Assembly (NCBI RefSeq): GCF_949987515.2
Contig: NC_082692.2
Span: 84,949,488 to 85,013,487, forward strand
Origin: Delphinus delphis
Lineage: Eukaryota; Chordata; Mammalia; Artiodactyla; Delphinidae
Length of the DNA stretch: 64,000 bases
Direction of reading: 5' to 3'
Shown: in pieces, positions 34,790 through 45,745 of the stretch
Layout: each line of letters starts with the position of its first letter
Position numbering within the stretch: position 1 is the stretch's first letter
Notes under the pieces: model-generated
Databases searched by the model: none
What the model was told of the DNA's origin: nothing
Seen by the model: the letters and a program-made list of their open reading frames with translations, nothing else
Translations under genes and position numbers: made by a program

Positions 34790-35110
34790 ATACTCCCCCC
34801 TTGCAGCACTTCCGTCAACTGTCAGGGCCCTGGCTCCAATCGCCTTTCAAGTCCAAACAGGAAAGGGGAGAGAAGAGCGTGAGATGGCAGATAGGAGGTT
34901 TAATTTGCTTCTCGCTGCAGTTTTCATTGGTGGGGCGCTTCCAATTCAGCAGGGCTGCCAGCTGCCTGGAATTGCTCCTGGACCCCACTTTTTCCTGTTA
35001 ACCTTCATAATTGTATTATTACGGGCCAGCCCGCAACCGGCCTGCCCAAGGCTGAGGAGTGGCCGCTCCTTCCCTGGATTAGATAAGCAGGCAAAATCAC
35101 AGGCAGAAAG
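34790..35110. promoter_or_regulatory. Candidate conserved non-coding element
   Basis: A repeat-free stretch with 'ggaggtttaatttgcttctc', 'ttcataattgtattattacg' and 'cctggattagataagcaggc' (homeodomain- and GATA-like motifs: AATTTG, TAATTG, TTAGATAAG). The texture is that of vertebrate enhancers. Conservation cannot be tested here. Confidence 0.3.
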
Positions 35111-35335
35111 GCAACGGACGGATGGACGGACGTTCACCAGGGAAGCTCTGTACACGCCCCTGCTGTAGCTTAGCCCGGCAGAGGGGGAGATGGCCTGGCG
35201 ACTGCAGGCTGGAGCGATCAAGAAGGAAACAAGTCGGTGACCTCAATTTTCTGGAAAACGAATGTGACGGATATCCCTTTCAAAGTGCACCACGCGGCTG
35301 GGGAAAGGGGGACGATGTGGGAAAGGCGATCATTC

Positions 35336-35575
35336 ATTCCATTAACAGCAGTGACTATTTCTTGAGTACAGACCACGTGGCAGGTACTCGGGGGCTTTAA
35401 CGTGCCTCCTCCCCCCTACCCCCGTCTTCACTATGGCACCTCTGAGGCAGGTACCATAACGCCACCCCACTTTGCAGACGAAGAGACCAAATTTGGGAGA
35501 GCTCAGGAAACCTGTGTGGGCTCACAAATAAACGGTAAAAGCAAGACTCAAATGCAGGTCTGTCTGAATCAAGGC
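35336..35575 (-). repeat. MIR SINE, nearly full length
   Basis: 'ttgagtacagaccacgtggc', 'ccccactttgcagacgaaga' and 'agactcaaatgcaggtctgt' are the reversed MIR in order. Confidence 0.7.
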
Positions 35576-35783
35576 CGCCGTGGATGGCTGGGAAGGGTGT
35601 GCACTGCCCAACTTAAGAGGGGTCATGCACATCACTGGCAACGTAAATGACAGCCCCCGGTGTCTTGCTTGGAAGCAGAACAGGGCTGACGCAGAGGACG
35701 ACATCTTACCCATGTAATAAACTGCCTCCTGAAGTCTCTGAAAAAGAAAAATGAGCTCCATCCAGAGAGCTTCTCAAGAACTT

Positions 35784-36114
35784 CTAAGATCCTCAGTTTG
35801 TTTTTTCTTGTTTTTGTTTTTCTAATTTATTTCTGGCTGCGTCGTCTTCGTCGCTACGTGCGGGCTTTCTCTAGTTGCAGAGGGCAGGGGCTCCTCTTAG
35901 TTGCGGTGCGCAGGCTTCTCGCGGCAGTGGCTTCTCTTGTTGCGGAGCACGGGCTCTAGGCGTGCAGGCTTCAGTAGTTGTGGCGCACGGGCTTAGTTGT
36001 TCCGTGGCCTGTGGGACCTTCCCAGACCAGGGCTCGAACCCGTGTCCCCTGCATTGGCAGGCAGATTCTTAACCACTGCACCACCAGGGAAGTCCTAAGA
36101 GTCTAAGTTTGTTT
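35784..36114 (-). mobile_element. Long-type CHR SINE, reverse orientation
   Basis: The body is about 35804-36095, reversed, ending 'ccaccagggaagtcct'. The flanking repeats 'ctaagatcctcagtttgttt' and 'ctaagagtctaagtttgttt' differ at several bases, so this is an old insertion. Its tail is decayed ('tttctaatttatttctggct'). Confidence 0.9.
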
Positions 36115-36224
36115 GAACTCCATGATATTCAACACACAAAGTCAGCTCCGCCTTTTATAACGGCCTTTGTCCCATTCCCTGTGGTTCTGACGTCTCATCG
36201 GCATCTCATGTTTTCACAGTGTTG

Positions 36225-36279
36225 AAAACACCAGTGCCTGGTACATCAGAGGCACTCAATCAAGCAATATCTATTGAAG
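36225..36279 (+). repeat. L2/MIR 3' tail fragment
   Basis: 'cagtgcctggtacatcagag' and GCACTCAATCAAGC followed by ATATCTATTGAA match the common L2/MIR 3' end. Confidence 0.55.
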
Positions 36280-36432
36280 AGAACTGGCGGATGGGGAATT
36301 CCCTGGTGGTCCAGTCATGAGGCCTCGGCGCTCTGACTGCCAAGGTCCTAGGTTCAATCCCTGGTCGGGGAACTAAAATCCCACGAGCCGTGGTGTGCGG
36401 CCGGAAAAAAAAAAAAAAGAACTGGCAGATGG
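36280..36432 (+). mobile_element. Ancestral-type short tRNA SINE with TSD
   Basis: The body is about 36295-36417, with 'ggttcaatccctggtcgggg' as the B-box region and a pure A tail. The TSD 'agaactggcggatgg' (36280-36294) versus 'agaactggcagatgg' (36418-36432) has one mismatch. The L2/MIR tail fragment lies directly upstream, and a GATG repeat follows directly. Confidence 0.9.
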
Positions 36433-36446
36433 ATGGATGGATGGAT
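36427..36446. repeat. (GATG)n short tandem repeat
   Basis: About four GATG units directly at the 3' end of the SINE target duplication. Confidence 0.8.
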
Positions 36447-37669
36447 CGAGGTATTCACTGTGGACGACCCGGTTGCCACGGGGACAGAAGCAGAGGGCAG
36501 CTCTTGCCCTTCTCCGAGAAGCCTGGGCCCTATGGGGACATGGGGGCTGCGGAGACTGGCTTCCCTGAGCTGCTGCCACGCAGGGGCACCCCACGATTGG
36601 GGGTTTTGTAGTCACAGGCACAGGCACGGTGGTGGGAACGACTCTGGCTGCAGATGGGGGGGTGGGGGGGGCGTTAATATAATGTGCTGCTGGCGGTCTA
36701 AGAGGAAGCACGGGTGGTAATGAGCAGGGAAGAAGCCGGTACAGGAATGAAGGAGAGGGTGAAAGCTCAACTCTTCCAGGGATGTGCCCCTGGAGCTTCT
36801 GCGCCAAGGAGGGAGGGCACCAGGCGGCTTCCCCGAGGCACACAAGGGTGGAGCTGGAGACAGGCGCCCACTACCACACACAGGAAAAGAACTCAAATTA
36901 ATACAAGTAAAAATGAGGCAGCCCATGGAGCAGCAAAGTGTTATTAAAACGCTGTAATGTCTCAGAGGTTTCTATGAGGTCATGTTCTTACAATTCATTT
37001 GTAAGAATTTAAAGACAAAATTATATGCCTCGGAATTCTCCAATGAGTGTGTTTTTCTACGGGTCCCATTGTTTACATGGGATGCACAGCTTCCAGGAAG
37101 TTTAAATCACTTAAGGGATTAAAAAAAAAAACCTGGCACTTTCCAGAAACCTCGCTGCACACGCCTCAGCGGGAATGACTGTGAATCCCGATGATGTCCA
37201 CACTCGCGTGTACCGGTCCACACGCTTCAGGACATACTGTATCAGGGTTGCCAACGCAAATGCCCACAGGGGCCAGGCAATTGCTTCAACGAATGAAGCA
37301 GACAGGGAATCAAACACCAGGGAGTGTGGGGAAGCATCCCTAACCAGACAGCTTGACGAGCCCCATCTAAACCAGCACCTTGGCCCCAGCCTGGGAGAAA
37401 GGCTGGTGTCCCCACATCTTTTGATCCGTGAAAAGAAACCAGAAATCTGGGTACTGCATAGGAAATCTCAGTAAACCTAAGTGATAAATTCAAATAGTTT
37501 AGGTAGAACACCACACAAGTCAATCAAAACGTATCTGTGGCCTGAACACCTCTGTCTACACGTACGTCTACACACATCAGTCATGACTGTTGTTTATATT
37601 TAGCTACCGTATGACCAGGCCCTCAGCTGCAAATCTCACCAAGTGAGTTCACGGTGTTCCTCTAAGAGC
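36447..37669. other. Unassigned sequence with a G-rich run
   Basis: G7-T-G8 lies at about 36656-36671. CpG-bearing sequence at 37140-37290 ('cactcgcgtgtaccggtcca') is not explained by a repeat. No exon was established. Confidence 0.4.
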
Positions 37670-37775
37670 TCACAGAGAGCAATGCCCATTTAACAGATAA
37701 ACGAACGAAGGCAGGGCGGCGCCTGGGCAGTGACTAGCAAGCAGACACCATGAGGTCAGAGTCCGATCGAAATGG
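37670..37775 (-). repeat. Possible MIR fragment
   Basis: 'gcccatttaacagataaacg' resembles the reversed MIR core. Weak. Confidence 0.4.
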
Positions 37776-38767
37776 GAATCACTGCAGCTGAAAGTCAATT
37801 TGTGAGAGACCTGGTTCCCCAGTGCCGGAATGCCACCCTGCTCCACCATCTGTTTTACAATTCATCTGTGGAGAGTCGAAACCATCAAGGCCTGTGTTCC
37901 AGTTACCACCTGGGAACTGAGAAGAAGTACCAAAGAAAAGTGTGGACAAGGCCTCATGCCAACAGCAAGGTTATTAAGAGGAAGGCCAGCCGTGCTCCAA
38001 GGGCTTTACCTGTTAAGACGCAGTTTATAACCGATGTAGACAGGCTCCTTGGAAAAGAATCTAGCCTTTTTAACATGTTTCTCTTAAACTTGCATACTCA
38101 CCAGAATGGGGAGAAGGTGGATATCCATTTCTCTCCCTTTTGTCCTGCTCAGGATCACAGAGAAACTTCAGCGCTTTGGAAACAGCCAGAAACAAGCATA
38201 GACATGTTCTGAGAGAAGAACCTGAAATGACTCATTCTTCCAGTTTTCTCCAACCGATTTCAGCTTTTAGCAGAGAGGTTTCATTCATACACACCACACA
38301 TCAGACAGTGCCAGACCTCATGGAACCCGTCATGGGTTCAGGGATCCAAAGAACGCTTCCTTGCTTAGGAAAGCGAATGCTGCCAGGCTGGCGGGGTCGG
38401 GGGGAACCCCAGTGCAGAATCCTTCTAAGACTTCAATCTTAGTGACTGACAGTTACTTGCTGCTCTACCAGGAGGGCCTTCTCCCCTGTCGAGACTTAAG
38501 GATTCCCACTGCTTCTCTTCCGCTTACACACTCCTCTGTGAATGGCTTCCACAAAGAAGTGTACAAAATCTTGCTCCGTTAAGTCTGCAAAGACTTCGTG
38601 TGGGCACTGAATGCCTCAACAGTCCTGCAAACGAAGGCTCTTGACTTGTAAGGATAAGCAATACATAGGAAGGAAATTCTGGTACCTCTTCCAAAGGGCA
38701 GACTGTACCTGTAATAACATCCCTGGACAATAAACGGAAGGGTTATGCGCTGGTAAAGAACACCGGT
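37776..38767. other. Unassigned sequence
   Basis: A 146-codon plus-strand frame (37772-38212) lies here. It has no recognised domain or clear splice borders and is treated as unsupported. Confidence 0.35.
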
Positions 38768-38935
38768 ATTAAGAGTTCAAGGGTGAGGCTCTGTTGTTCT
38801 TGAGCTATGAACTTGGGCAGATGATTTCATTTCTCCAAGTGGTGATTCCCTCATCTGTCAACCAGTAGGTAATGATGGCACCTGCCAAACTAGGTTTTCC
38901 TGTGGATGAAATGGGAGGAATTCAAGGGGAGTCCT
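38768..38935 (+). repeat. MIR SINE
   Basis: 'gagctatgaacttgggcaga', 'tgatttcatttctccaagtg' and 'tccctcatctgtcaaccagt' follow the MIR core in forward orientation. Confidence 0.65.
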
Positions 38936-40518
38936 TCCTGAGATCCCCGTGGCTAGCAGGTGGTAGTTAGAGCGCCAGAAACAAAGATCGTTCGTGTCAA
39001 CTGCTTTAACGTCCCGAGTTACCTTCTCTGCTTTGAACACCAAATTACCACTTCCAGAATTTCAGAGCCAAATAATTGCCAAGTATTAATCCTTTGCAAA
39101 CCTGCTTAGCAAACTTCAGCCTGGTAATGCCCGCACATGTCTTTTTAACAGAGGATACATGCAACTGTACCACTTAATAAGGTGTGTGGCGTGTATAAGT
39201 CTGTTCGCAAATGTCAAACCCTAGCTCCAGTGGGATCAAAGAAAAAACTACATGTTATGACCAGACCTGATGCAAAATTGCATTTCAGTTCAGATGCAGC
39301 ATGCCTGCCGATTCAGGGAAACTGCATGGAAACAGGAATCCAACAATACTGTATAATCACACTCACTGTCACTTTTTTAATTTCGGTAAGAAAAATAGGG
39401 GAGGTTAGAGAAATAGCAAACAGCTTCACTTAAATCAAGGATTTTTTTCTATTGCAAAAAATGCAACCCAAACACAGCCGTCCAAAAGTGTTAAAGCAGG
39501 GCCCAGGGCTCAGGGAAGCAAGCAAGGGGCCTCAAATGCAAAATGTAAGGAGGCACTCACTCTCAGAGTCCTGCAAGTTCAAGGTCAGCACCTCCTTAAA
39601 TGCTGCACCGTAAGTACCTAGTTTACTTGACCTTAATACAGTGTTAAAGGGACATGGGAGTGAAATGAAATTTTCATGCATTTATGGGTGTGGCAGTAAC
39701 TCCCAAAGAGGAACCACAATGTAAACTGCCGGGTAACATTGTAACTCATCCCTCTCTTGAAGATCAGAACTACAGAACTGGGAGCAGCCCAGGCAAGGGC
39801 CAATTTCCTTGAATCTTACCAAGTTCAAAGGCAGCTCTTTGCAACTTTGTGAGTACTTCCTTTCATCTACCCCAAACAACCTTTTTCCCCTCCTGTCTCA
39901 CGCAAATTAGGATTAAGTCCATCAAGAGCAGAAAATTCCATGCTCAGGTATCAATTCTGCCTCAACCCTAAAGGAGGAGGGGGTGCAACGTCAAATTAAA
40001 AGGGGCCACTTAGGGATCATGCACGCTGACCACTCCGAGAGAGGACTCCTTTCTCTTTCCAAGGGCTGCTTGTAAATGAATCGCTGTCTGATTAGATAAA
40101 TATTTATGGAGTTTATTTTTAGAAAAACTAAATAATAATAAAGTATAACTCAATACATTCTAACACAAATCTATGGGACACGGGATAAATAAAAGTTTTA
40201 CAAATCTCAGGGAGGTAACGACAACCTCAAGGCAAGCCCTTTCTTTCGAATTAAGCATTAAAGGAAAAGGGGGCTTGAGAATCATAAGGCCCTAAGGGTT
40301 CGAAATTTCCTTTCTGGTTTTCCGTTTCAACCTCACAAAGCCTCATTTACAAATAAACGTTTCTAAATACATAATACATTAGAATAAGGGGTAGGAGGAG
40401 GACAAAGAAAAATCACACCTGCATGCTAGAGTCCAAGCGTATATATTCCTAACTTCAATTATTTAACCGAAACTACTTTGGTTAGCAATGCCAAACAAAT
40501 AGATTCAAAACTGAAAAA
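38936..40518. other. Unassigned sequence, AT-rich at its right end
   Basis: 39480-39610 may be an old interspersed repeat I could not name ('gcactcactctcagagtcct', 'ggtcagcacctccttaaatg'). 39900-40140 is AT-rich and enhancer-like ('ctgtctgattagataaatat'). No exon was supported. Confidence 0.35.
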
Positions 40519-40536
40519 TTACACGTATTTCTTTAC

Positions 40537-40817
40537 CTCGCCCCTGGCAATTTTTAGACGTGCTTCACTAATGATCTGAATAGGAACACTGCACGTGGAT
40601 GAAGAACCAGGACGGCAAGTGCAATGAACGTGGCCCTCCCCATCCAACCTTCCGTGTAACTTCACCAGCTCATCGCCAGTGACCGCCACTCTCCAACCCC
40701 ACACGAATGGTCGTATCAGCTGCCCAACGCAAATGCGTGCACGATTCTGTACGCACTGTCGAGCAATGAAATACGTCAGTGTGTTAGGATGTGTGTACAC
40801 GTGCCTCTCTCTTATTT
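40537..40817 (-). other. Candidate internal exon in CpG-undepleted sequence
   Basis: On the minus strand 'gaactcttctttacag' ends at 40818 and resembles a 3' splice site, and 'cgaggtaaag' gives a donor after 40537. The 281 bp between are open in one frame, whose product contains VGQLIRPFVWGW and ISEARLKIARGE. The acceptor is in phase 1 and the donor in phase 0. CpG is barely depleted: about 19 in 40561-40920 by hand count, at about 50% GC. No family was recognised. A second acceptor-like AG lies at 40756-40757. It could equally be a non-coding exon or a regulatory element. Confidence 0.3.
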
Positions 40818-41053
40818 CTGTAAAGAAGAGTTCGTGGTGTCTAGTGCACAGTGATATCCTCGATTCACCCTCCCCTCTCTTTTCAACAAAGCCTATCACC
40901 CGACGGTACTTTGGAACAAAATCAAAAAAGAATGGCGTAAGACTACTTCTCAAGTTCTGATAAGGAGTGCTTTCACTGTCAATTCCAAATCATCTGTGTT
41001 TCATTATGAATTTTACATGTCCACATATATAGATTTCTGGCTAGCAGTGTGTT

Positions 41054-41442
41054 AACTTTTATGGAGGTGTAGTTTACATAAAGTTTACATACATATCTTA
41101 TGTGTTAGAGATCAAAGGATTTTGACAAACGCATACACCAGTGTAACTGACACCCTTTTTGAGACAGAACATTTCCATCACACAACAAAACTCTCCCCTG
41201 CCATTTTCCATGGTAGGCAACCACTATCCTGACATTTTTCAAATCGTTGGTTTCTCATCACAAGGGAAAAATTATTTTTCCTATTTCTTTAACTTTCTGT
41301 CTACGTGGGATGATGAATGTCCACTAAACTTACTGCGGTAATCATTTCATGATGTATGTAAGTCAAATCGTTATCCTGTACACCTTAAACTTACACAGTG
41401 CTGTGTGTCAATTATATCTCAATAAAACTGGAAGAAAAAAAA
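41054..41442 (+). repeat. L1 3' end fragments
   Basis: 41054-41290 has 'ggaggtgtagtttacataaa', 'gttttgacaaacgcataca'-like sequence and CATTTCCATCACAC. 41300-41442 has 'tcatttcatgatgtatgtaa', 'cctgtacaccttaaacttac' and 'aattatatctcaataaaact' followed by an A-rich end. The last part is a classic L1 3' terminus with its AATAAA signal. Confidence 0.75.
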
Positions 41443-44400
41443 GAATGACATAAGAGAAGGTCCTGTCTTAGGTACTAAATTCAATTTCACTTGAAAGAAT
41501 AATAAGTGATATAACGAGAGGGTCATTTGTTTCTTCTTTGTAGAGAGGGAAGAATAGACAATTTTACGGAATAGTCTCTCTTTTTTTGAGACCTAATTAT
41601 ATACTAAGCAAGAAGTAATTTTTCCCTCCTGCCTACATTTGATGTTTGGGGCTCTTCCATTTCATGTCCCTTGACACCTTTTCCAATAATCCATCTACTT
41701 GATATTGGAAAGCCTCACATGAATAAAACTTTATGGCACTACAGGCGTTTAGCCTTCCACTGACATTCCTGGCCTGTTCAATTCTGCAATTCAATCAAAA
41801 TCAAATCTTAAAATCCTCTTGTCAGCCAGCACTGCTTTCATATGCCCGAGCCTTGTGTAAGGATAACTGCATCCAATCTTCCCCCCAAGCAGTGCTTATA
41901 TTGTTTTATTACAGTTCAATGAGTGGAGTTCAAAATTACATGCAGCTGCCTACTACTGTGGTTGGGCTGTGTGACGCGTGGACACGAGGACTGCCCACCA
42001 GGCCTGAAATCATTCACTCACTGGCCAGCCAGAAAGACGGGGAGCCCTTCTTTGTATGGAAGGACATCCTGTCTGCTAGATCTAAAGAGGGGGATGTTAA
42101 CAGATCAGTCCCTTTTTAAAAGGATTGTGAAAGCCGGTGAAATGCGACTCAAATGTGCTCAATGTTAAGCATGTGGCTGGAGCACATAAAAGCAAAGATA
42201 AACCTCAACATGCACTACTTATTCTCAGAAAGCTTGTGAAGGAAGATAAAGAGATCCCAAATAAAAGGCATCTTAAAGAATTTTTATGTGTGTCTTAAAC
42301 GACGGAGCTTCACTTAAATGGCCTTTTTTTTTTTTTTTCCAAACCGCCAATAATCCTTTCATCGAAACAGAAAGACGAAACACAAAGCCAATTAAATACA
42401 AGTGAACCGGATGAACAATACAGTAATTAAAACACCGGTAGTTTGGAAATGCTCAGGGTAAGTGGAAGGCAGAGCCAGGGAGGCATCAGGGGCGCACCGT
42501 CTTTCCGCCACTGGGACAAATACATCAAGGAGCCAGTCCTTACGTTAAAAACAAACCAAGAAAAAAAAGAAGAAAACACACTGGAACCATGAAGGAACAG
42601 AAAACTGGGTCTCTCATGTGTGTAGGTGTTAAATGATCCAGTGTTGCCAGAGGGAGAGGAAAAAAACAAAAAAAAAGTGGTCCAGCTAGAAGAATGGCCA
42701 AAAGCCCAAATAAAAATGTGTGTGCTAATTCCAGGCTACCTTCAGGTTGGTAATTTCACAGGTAAAACAATAGGTTTCTGGGGTGCAGCTTTCCAAGAAA
42801 AAAGAATTATACCGCTCTCGTTTATGAAGGCGTGCATCTCCTGTGTAGGTGGTCACACACCTCTCTGTGGCAAAAGTTCGGTGCCCATAGGGTAAAGATA
42901 TGTGTGCAATTGCAAACGTGTTACCTGCTAGGTCTCTAAAATTAAACACCCTTGGAGCCTCCCCAAGGTGAATTGATATCCATTTCTAATACCTACCACC
43001 CTGGACCTTTTGAAATAATGGCATCAAGGGGAACTCTAAAGGGAACACGAAAAGCTCTCGTATACTGACATGCCTTACACACTACAGAAATTAGTGTCAA
43101 GACTAAATACTCAGGAGTTTAAGTACTGACTTAACCCCCAAGCCAACGGGGCAAATGCAAAGGTATTTATTCTGTGGCAGCTTTGTTTAATGGTAAACAG
43201 CTTGGAAAACCAGGTGATTCCCGCACAATGATACCTTATTTATTTATTTATTTTTGATACCTTATTTTTTAATAACACGGGCAGATCCAAAGAACCAGCA
43301 ACGCAAGAGAGGGAAAATTCACAGTTGGCACAACAGTGGATGAGTTGCTAGATATAATTTTATTCTCCCTGGGATAAATGATGAGGTTCAGGCTTACTGA
43401 CCCAAAGCAGCCTCCTGTTACATTTTAATATCTGAGAGGGCTGAACTTCGAGGGATCAGGCACACATTTTTGAGTGTGGACACTGCTTTGGTCAAGACCT
43501 GTCATTCTCTGACGGTCACAGAGCAGGAATGCCTATCTCCCTCCCATGTCAACTGCAGTGAGATGTTCTTGTTTGACAGCTTTTCAATCGCTGAGAACAT
43601 CAGCGGGTGTTCCCAGAAGATGGAAATGAATTCCACGCACTGGCTTTCTCTCCCTTCCCCTTTCCCTCACGGGTAAGATGAACACATCTCCAAAGGACTT
43701 ATAAGGGTCCACTCTGCTCTCTGGCATCTCTAGAAAATTCAGAAGACCTGGCAATACGGCCCGAAGTCCTGGTGACAACTGGATGGAGTGGATCGGCAGT
43801 GCGGTCGGGCTCTCCACTCTCCCTGTTGAACCTTCTGACTTCTTTGTAATTACCTGTGTGGCCGCCATTACAATTTGAGTTTGGGCCACAGGCTACCTCA
43901 TGTTACTTCTACTGCCAAAATTCTACGATCCTATCACACTCGGTGATGTTTGGGCCGATATCAGTGAACGTTCTCATACCGCCTACTTCCTTACTTCCTA
44001 AGATGAATCGGGAGAAGAATAAGGATATACACAGCTTCGTAAAAAAAATGCCGAGATTGGCCAGCTAAACACGGACAAGAATAAAGCAGGGCCCCTCCCC
44101 CAATCTTATGCCTCCCAAACCCCAGTTTTGTACTGTCTACCGGCCATGGGAGTTATTGGTTCAAAACATCAATTATGAGATACATTCTTCAAGTTGAATG
44201 ACACATGCAAATGGGTATTTTGAGAACCGTTACCGTGGTTATCCTAACAGCTAAAGGAGATTCACAGTGTGAGCCGGGAAGTCCCATAGGCTGAATCAAA
44301 GGGAAAGTTATAACAGGATGCCAACACAAGGAGAAAAGTATGTCTGGTGCTGATGGACTCATAACGCTCATTTCAATCTAACCCCTCCCCTCCTCAACCC

Positions 44401-45165
44401 CGAGATCTTATCCAAAGTCACTGAGATGGTCAATATCACCTTTGGGATCTAGAATCCTATTTTCATTGAAGAAATACCAGGCCCTAAATGCTGATGAAAT
44501 TTAGAGTTGAGCCCACCGGTTACACCCCTCTTCTGAAAGCCCAGGTAGAAAGGGAATTCAGGAATATGTACCCAGCTCAAACACCAACATCCTAATAGCT
44601 TCTGCCTTCCAGAGCCGAAGATACAAAGCCTTCAAGGACACCTCATCTCCTTTCATGCAGAGAAAGAAAGTCCTAAAACTCACTGTGAACCAGGCATCTG
44701 TGCTTAAGACAACGAACAGAGCAAGCTTGAAAGGGGCCACAACTCTGAAACAGAGCTGGTGTGACTTCAAGTATTTCCACCAAACCACCTCTTCTGCTCT
44801 CAAAGCCTTTATAAAGCAAATATTTATACTTTAGCAGGAAAATCCGGAGCTAGACTGTTACTTCTCTTACCCTCCTTTGCAAGATGCCCCTCTCCAGTGA
44901 CCCTGGAGTTTAGAACTACATTGGCTCTATTTTGTTACGTAACAGCAGCGGTAGAAGAGGTGAGAAAAAGTGTCTCAAAAGAATCTTAACTGCCCCTCCA
45001 TCTGGCGGAGAGAACTGGATTCCTACAGGGCGAGCAGAGCCGGGGTCACTGGGGCTAATTTAGAATCTTTGTGCCTCCACATACACGACAAGCATCATCT
45101 GTATTTTCACTTGTGAAAATGCTCCTTAATGGCCACAGATGTGGGTACACACTGCAGCAGGAGGC
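41443..45165. other. Unassigned sequence, repeat-poor
   Basis: About 3.7 kb with no recognised exon and only simple tracts: a T run at about 42322-42339, and (ATTT)n with a duplicated 'gatacctta' at about 43228-43268. No CHR SINE, MIR or L2 was identified. Confidence 0.4.
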
Positions 45166-45206
45166 GAGACAGAGACAGAGACAGAGACAGAGAGAGAGAC
45201 AGAGAC

Positions 45207-45247
<41 letters not shown>
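45166..45247. repeat. (GAGACA)n and (GA)n purine tract
   Basis: About 80 bp of almost pure purine on the plus strand: GACAGA hexamer units followed by an AG run. It could adopt triplex (H-DNA) structure. The E/T/R-only frame over it is an artefact. Confidence 0.95.
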
Positions 45248-45250
<3 letters not shown>

Positions 45251-45368
45251 GGGTTCAACAGAAAACCGCACAGACAAAAAAGCACCCCAAGAGTTGCTTT
45301 AAATTTTTTCCTTTCTTTTCAAACCTCTGTGCAATACAAACCAGTGAACCATGGGGTTCTGAGCATGG

Positions 45369-45500
45369 CCTGGTCCAGCGGCATGGACCAGCACCTGGGA
45401 GCTTGTGAAAAATGCACGGTCCCAGGTGCACCCCCCTCCCAGACCTACTGAATCAGAACGTGCATTTTAACAAAATCCATAGCTGGTCCCAATACACACC
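45369..45500 (+). repeat. MER20-type hAT relic
   Basis: 'ctggtccagcggcatggacc', 'agcacctgggagcttgtgaa', 'cagacctactgaatcagaac' and 'cattttaacaaaatcc' are in MER20 order, forward. Confidence 0.7.
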
Positions 45501-45597
45501 AAGGGACGAGGAACAAAACTGCTCTAGAAGAACTGTGATGCAGGTGCTCTTAATGCTGAGATGATAAGGACAGCTCCCCGACTTCAAGAACACAGGT

Positions 45598-45745
45598 TCA
45601 AGTCCACGGACTACCTGGACTCGAATCATCAGAGGGGTCTGATAAAAAATACAGGTTTCTGGGTCCCATTTCAGACCCTTTGAATCAGAATCATCAGCAC
45701 TCTTGTAGTCCTGGGGTCCACTATGGTTTAAGAACTGCAGCACAA
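45598..45745 (+). repeat. MER20/MER5-type hAT relic
   Basis: 'tctgataaaaaatacaggtt', 'tctgggtcccatttcagacc' and 'ctttgaatcagaatcatcag' fit a hAT-Charlie MITE. Same orientation as the copy about 100 bp upstream. Confidence 0.55.

Noticed and set aside
34623..35168. 181-codon plus-strand frame, the longest in the window
   Set aside because: It reads through a poly(T) tract (FFFFF runs) and has no recognised domain or splice context.
37772..38212. 146-codon plus-strand frame
   Set aside because: No domain, no convincing splice sites, and ordinary length for chance in 64 kb and six frames.
45055..45408. Frames made of repeated E/T/R or L/S/C residues
   Set aside because: Translations of the GA/GACAGA microsatellite.
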